Part shown: positions 63,640-64,000 of the stretch, in pieces | Layout of the letters: every line of letters starts with the position of its first letter | Numbering within the stretch: position 1 is the stretch's first letter | NCBI GenBank assembly: GCA_015068425.1 | Contig: SVKK01000006.1 | Coordinates: 1 to 64,000 of the forward strand | Origin: Oscillospiraceae bacterium | GTDB lineage: Bacteria; Bacillota; Clostridia; Oscillospirales; Oscillospiraceae | Length of the DNA stretch: 64,000 bases | Reading direction: 5' to 3' | Translations under genes and position numbers: made by a program | Notes under the pieces: generated by a model | The model's database searches: none | The model's input: the letters and a program-made list of their open reading frames with translations, nothing else | What the model was told of the DNA's origin: nothing

Positions 63640-64000
63640 AAACAACTATGTAGGGGCCGGACACCCGGCCGTGGGCACTTTTAAAGCCTTCCCCTTGAGG
63701 GGAAGGTGGCATTTGCGAAGCAAATGACGGAGATGTGTTAACGAACGAGGTGTTGATTGTCTCCGACGTCGGGGCGTTAAGAAAACATGCCGGTGGCATG
63801 TTTTTAGCCATCGACCGCAGCAGCTATGCTGCGAGGAGGGAAGTTACGGGACGTCGGGGACGCCGTCCCCTACGCAGCCAAAAAGAATATGGAAAGAAAA
63901 ACAGGCCAAAGAGGGAGACCCCTCTTTGGAAACTCTCCAAGTGCGGTGGTAGAAAACCCTTCCTGCCACATAATCAAAATCCAAACTTTAGTGTGCTTCC
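63640..64000. repeat. Modular stem-loop repeat locus 6 (cut by window end)
   Basis: Contains the GGCCGG-type palindrome on minus (63650-63672), a CTTCCCC/GGGGAAGG hairpin unit (63681-63735), and a long module on minus that matches 2885-3083 (CAAAAAGAATATGG at about 63880-63895, then AAAGAGGG...CCCTCTTT, then ACATAATCAAA near the end). Also two hairpins ACATGCC/GGCATGT and GCAGCA..TGCTGC. No gene is seen; the element probably continues past 64000. Confidence 0.8.

Overview
The window looks like a chromosomal segment of an anaerobic, low-to-mid GC Gram-positive bacterium of the class Clostridia, most likely an Oscillospirales-type gut species. The evidence is strong GGAGG ribosome binding sites, Lys/Gln/His/Arg tRNA genes with encoded CCA, a CIRCE-controlled groESL operon, lipoprotein-type solute-binding proteins, an ECF transporter next to truA, YitT, PopT (DUF368) and ClpE-like proteins, and dense GC-rich stem-loop repeats between genes. 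No plasmid, phage structural, integrase, transposase or CRISPR genes were seen.

Layout. 1-580: four tRNA genes (Arg, His, Gln, Lys), a terminator and a 16-bp copy of the tRNA-Lys 3' end. 783-8402: mixed housekeeping and metal genes: a P-loop kinase-like protein, a URO-D family protein, a G3E GTPase, a trigger-factor relative without the ribosome-binding domain, a 77-aa unknown, an esterase, and the popT-pssA pair. 8464-27815: a large L-rhamnose/rhamnoside island. It has an AraC regulator, rhaB-rhaA-rhaD, a sugar ABC transporter (lipoprotein, fused ATPase, two permeases), a GH3 enzyme, a metallo-hydrolase, a divergent AraC-GH39 fusion, a beta-phosphoglucomutase, a GH78 alpha-rhamnosidase and a second esterase that is a close paralogue of the first. 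Together these could release rhamnose outside or inside the cell, import it, isomerise it, phosphorylate it and split it to DHAP and lactaldehyde.

27925-36827: a small phosphatase, Ogt, an anion/arsenite-type permease, uvrB-MATE, then a structured leader resembling a molybdenum-cofactor riboswitch, with a strong terminator, ahead of a FecCD-type ABC importer. 37301-44986: one long leftward operon (methyltransferase, ecfA1, ecfA2, ecfT, a 32-aa microprotein, truA, cvpA, clpE-like, small membrane protein) from a consensus promoter. 45833-49196: a YtrA-type GntR regulator with its operator/promoter and a two-gene ABC exporter. 49642-54660: PAP2 phosphatase, then a yitT-pcp-nitroreductase-mtnA-mtaD operon that may salvage methylthioadenosine. 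55061-59436: an RlmL-like methyltransferase, a lipid kinase and groESL. 59432-63620: a MacB/LolD-type ATPase with a very large FtsX-like permease.

Six intergenic loci (2.8-3.3, 36.9-37.2, 45.1-45.8, 49.2-49.6, 54.8-54.9 and 63.6-64.0 kb) carry short GC-rich stem-loop repeats. Five of them are assembled from the same shuffled modules; the 54.8-kb one is a separate design. Two of the five share a 174-bp segment with a single visible mismatch. The most notable items are the Moco-like leader on the FecCD importer, the AraC-GH39 fusion in the rhamnose island, the modular repeats, and the microprotein overlapped with truA.
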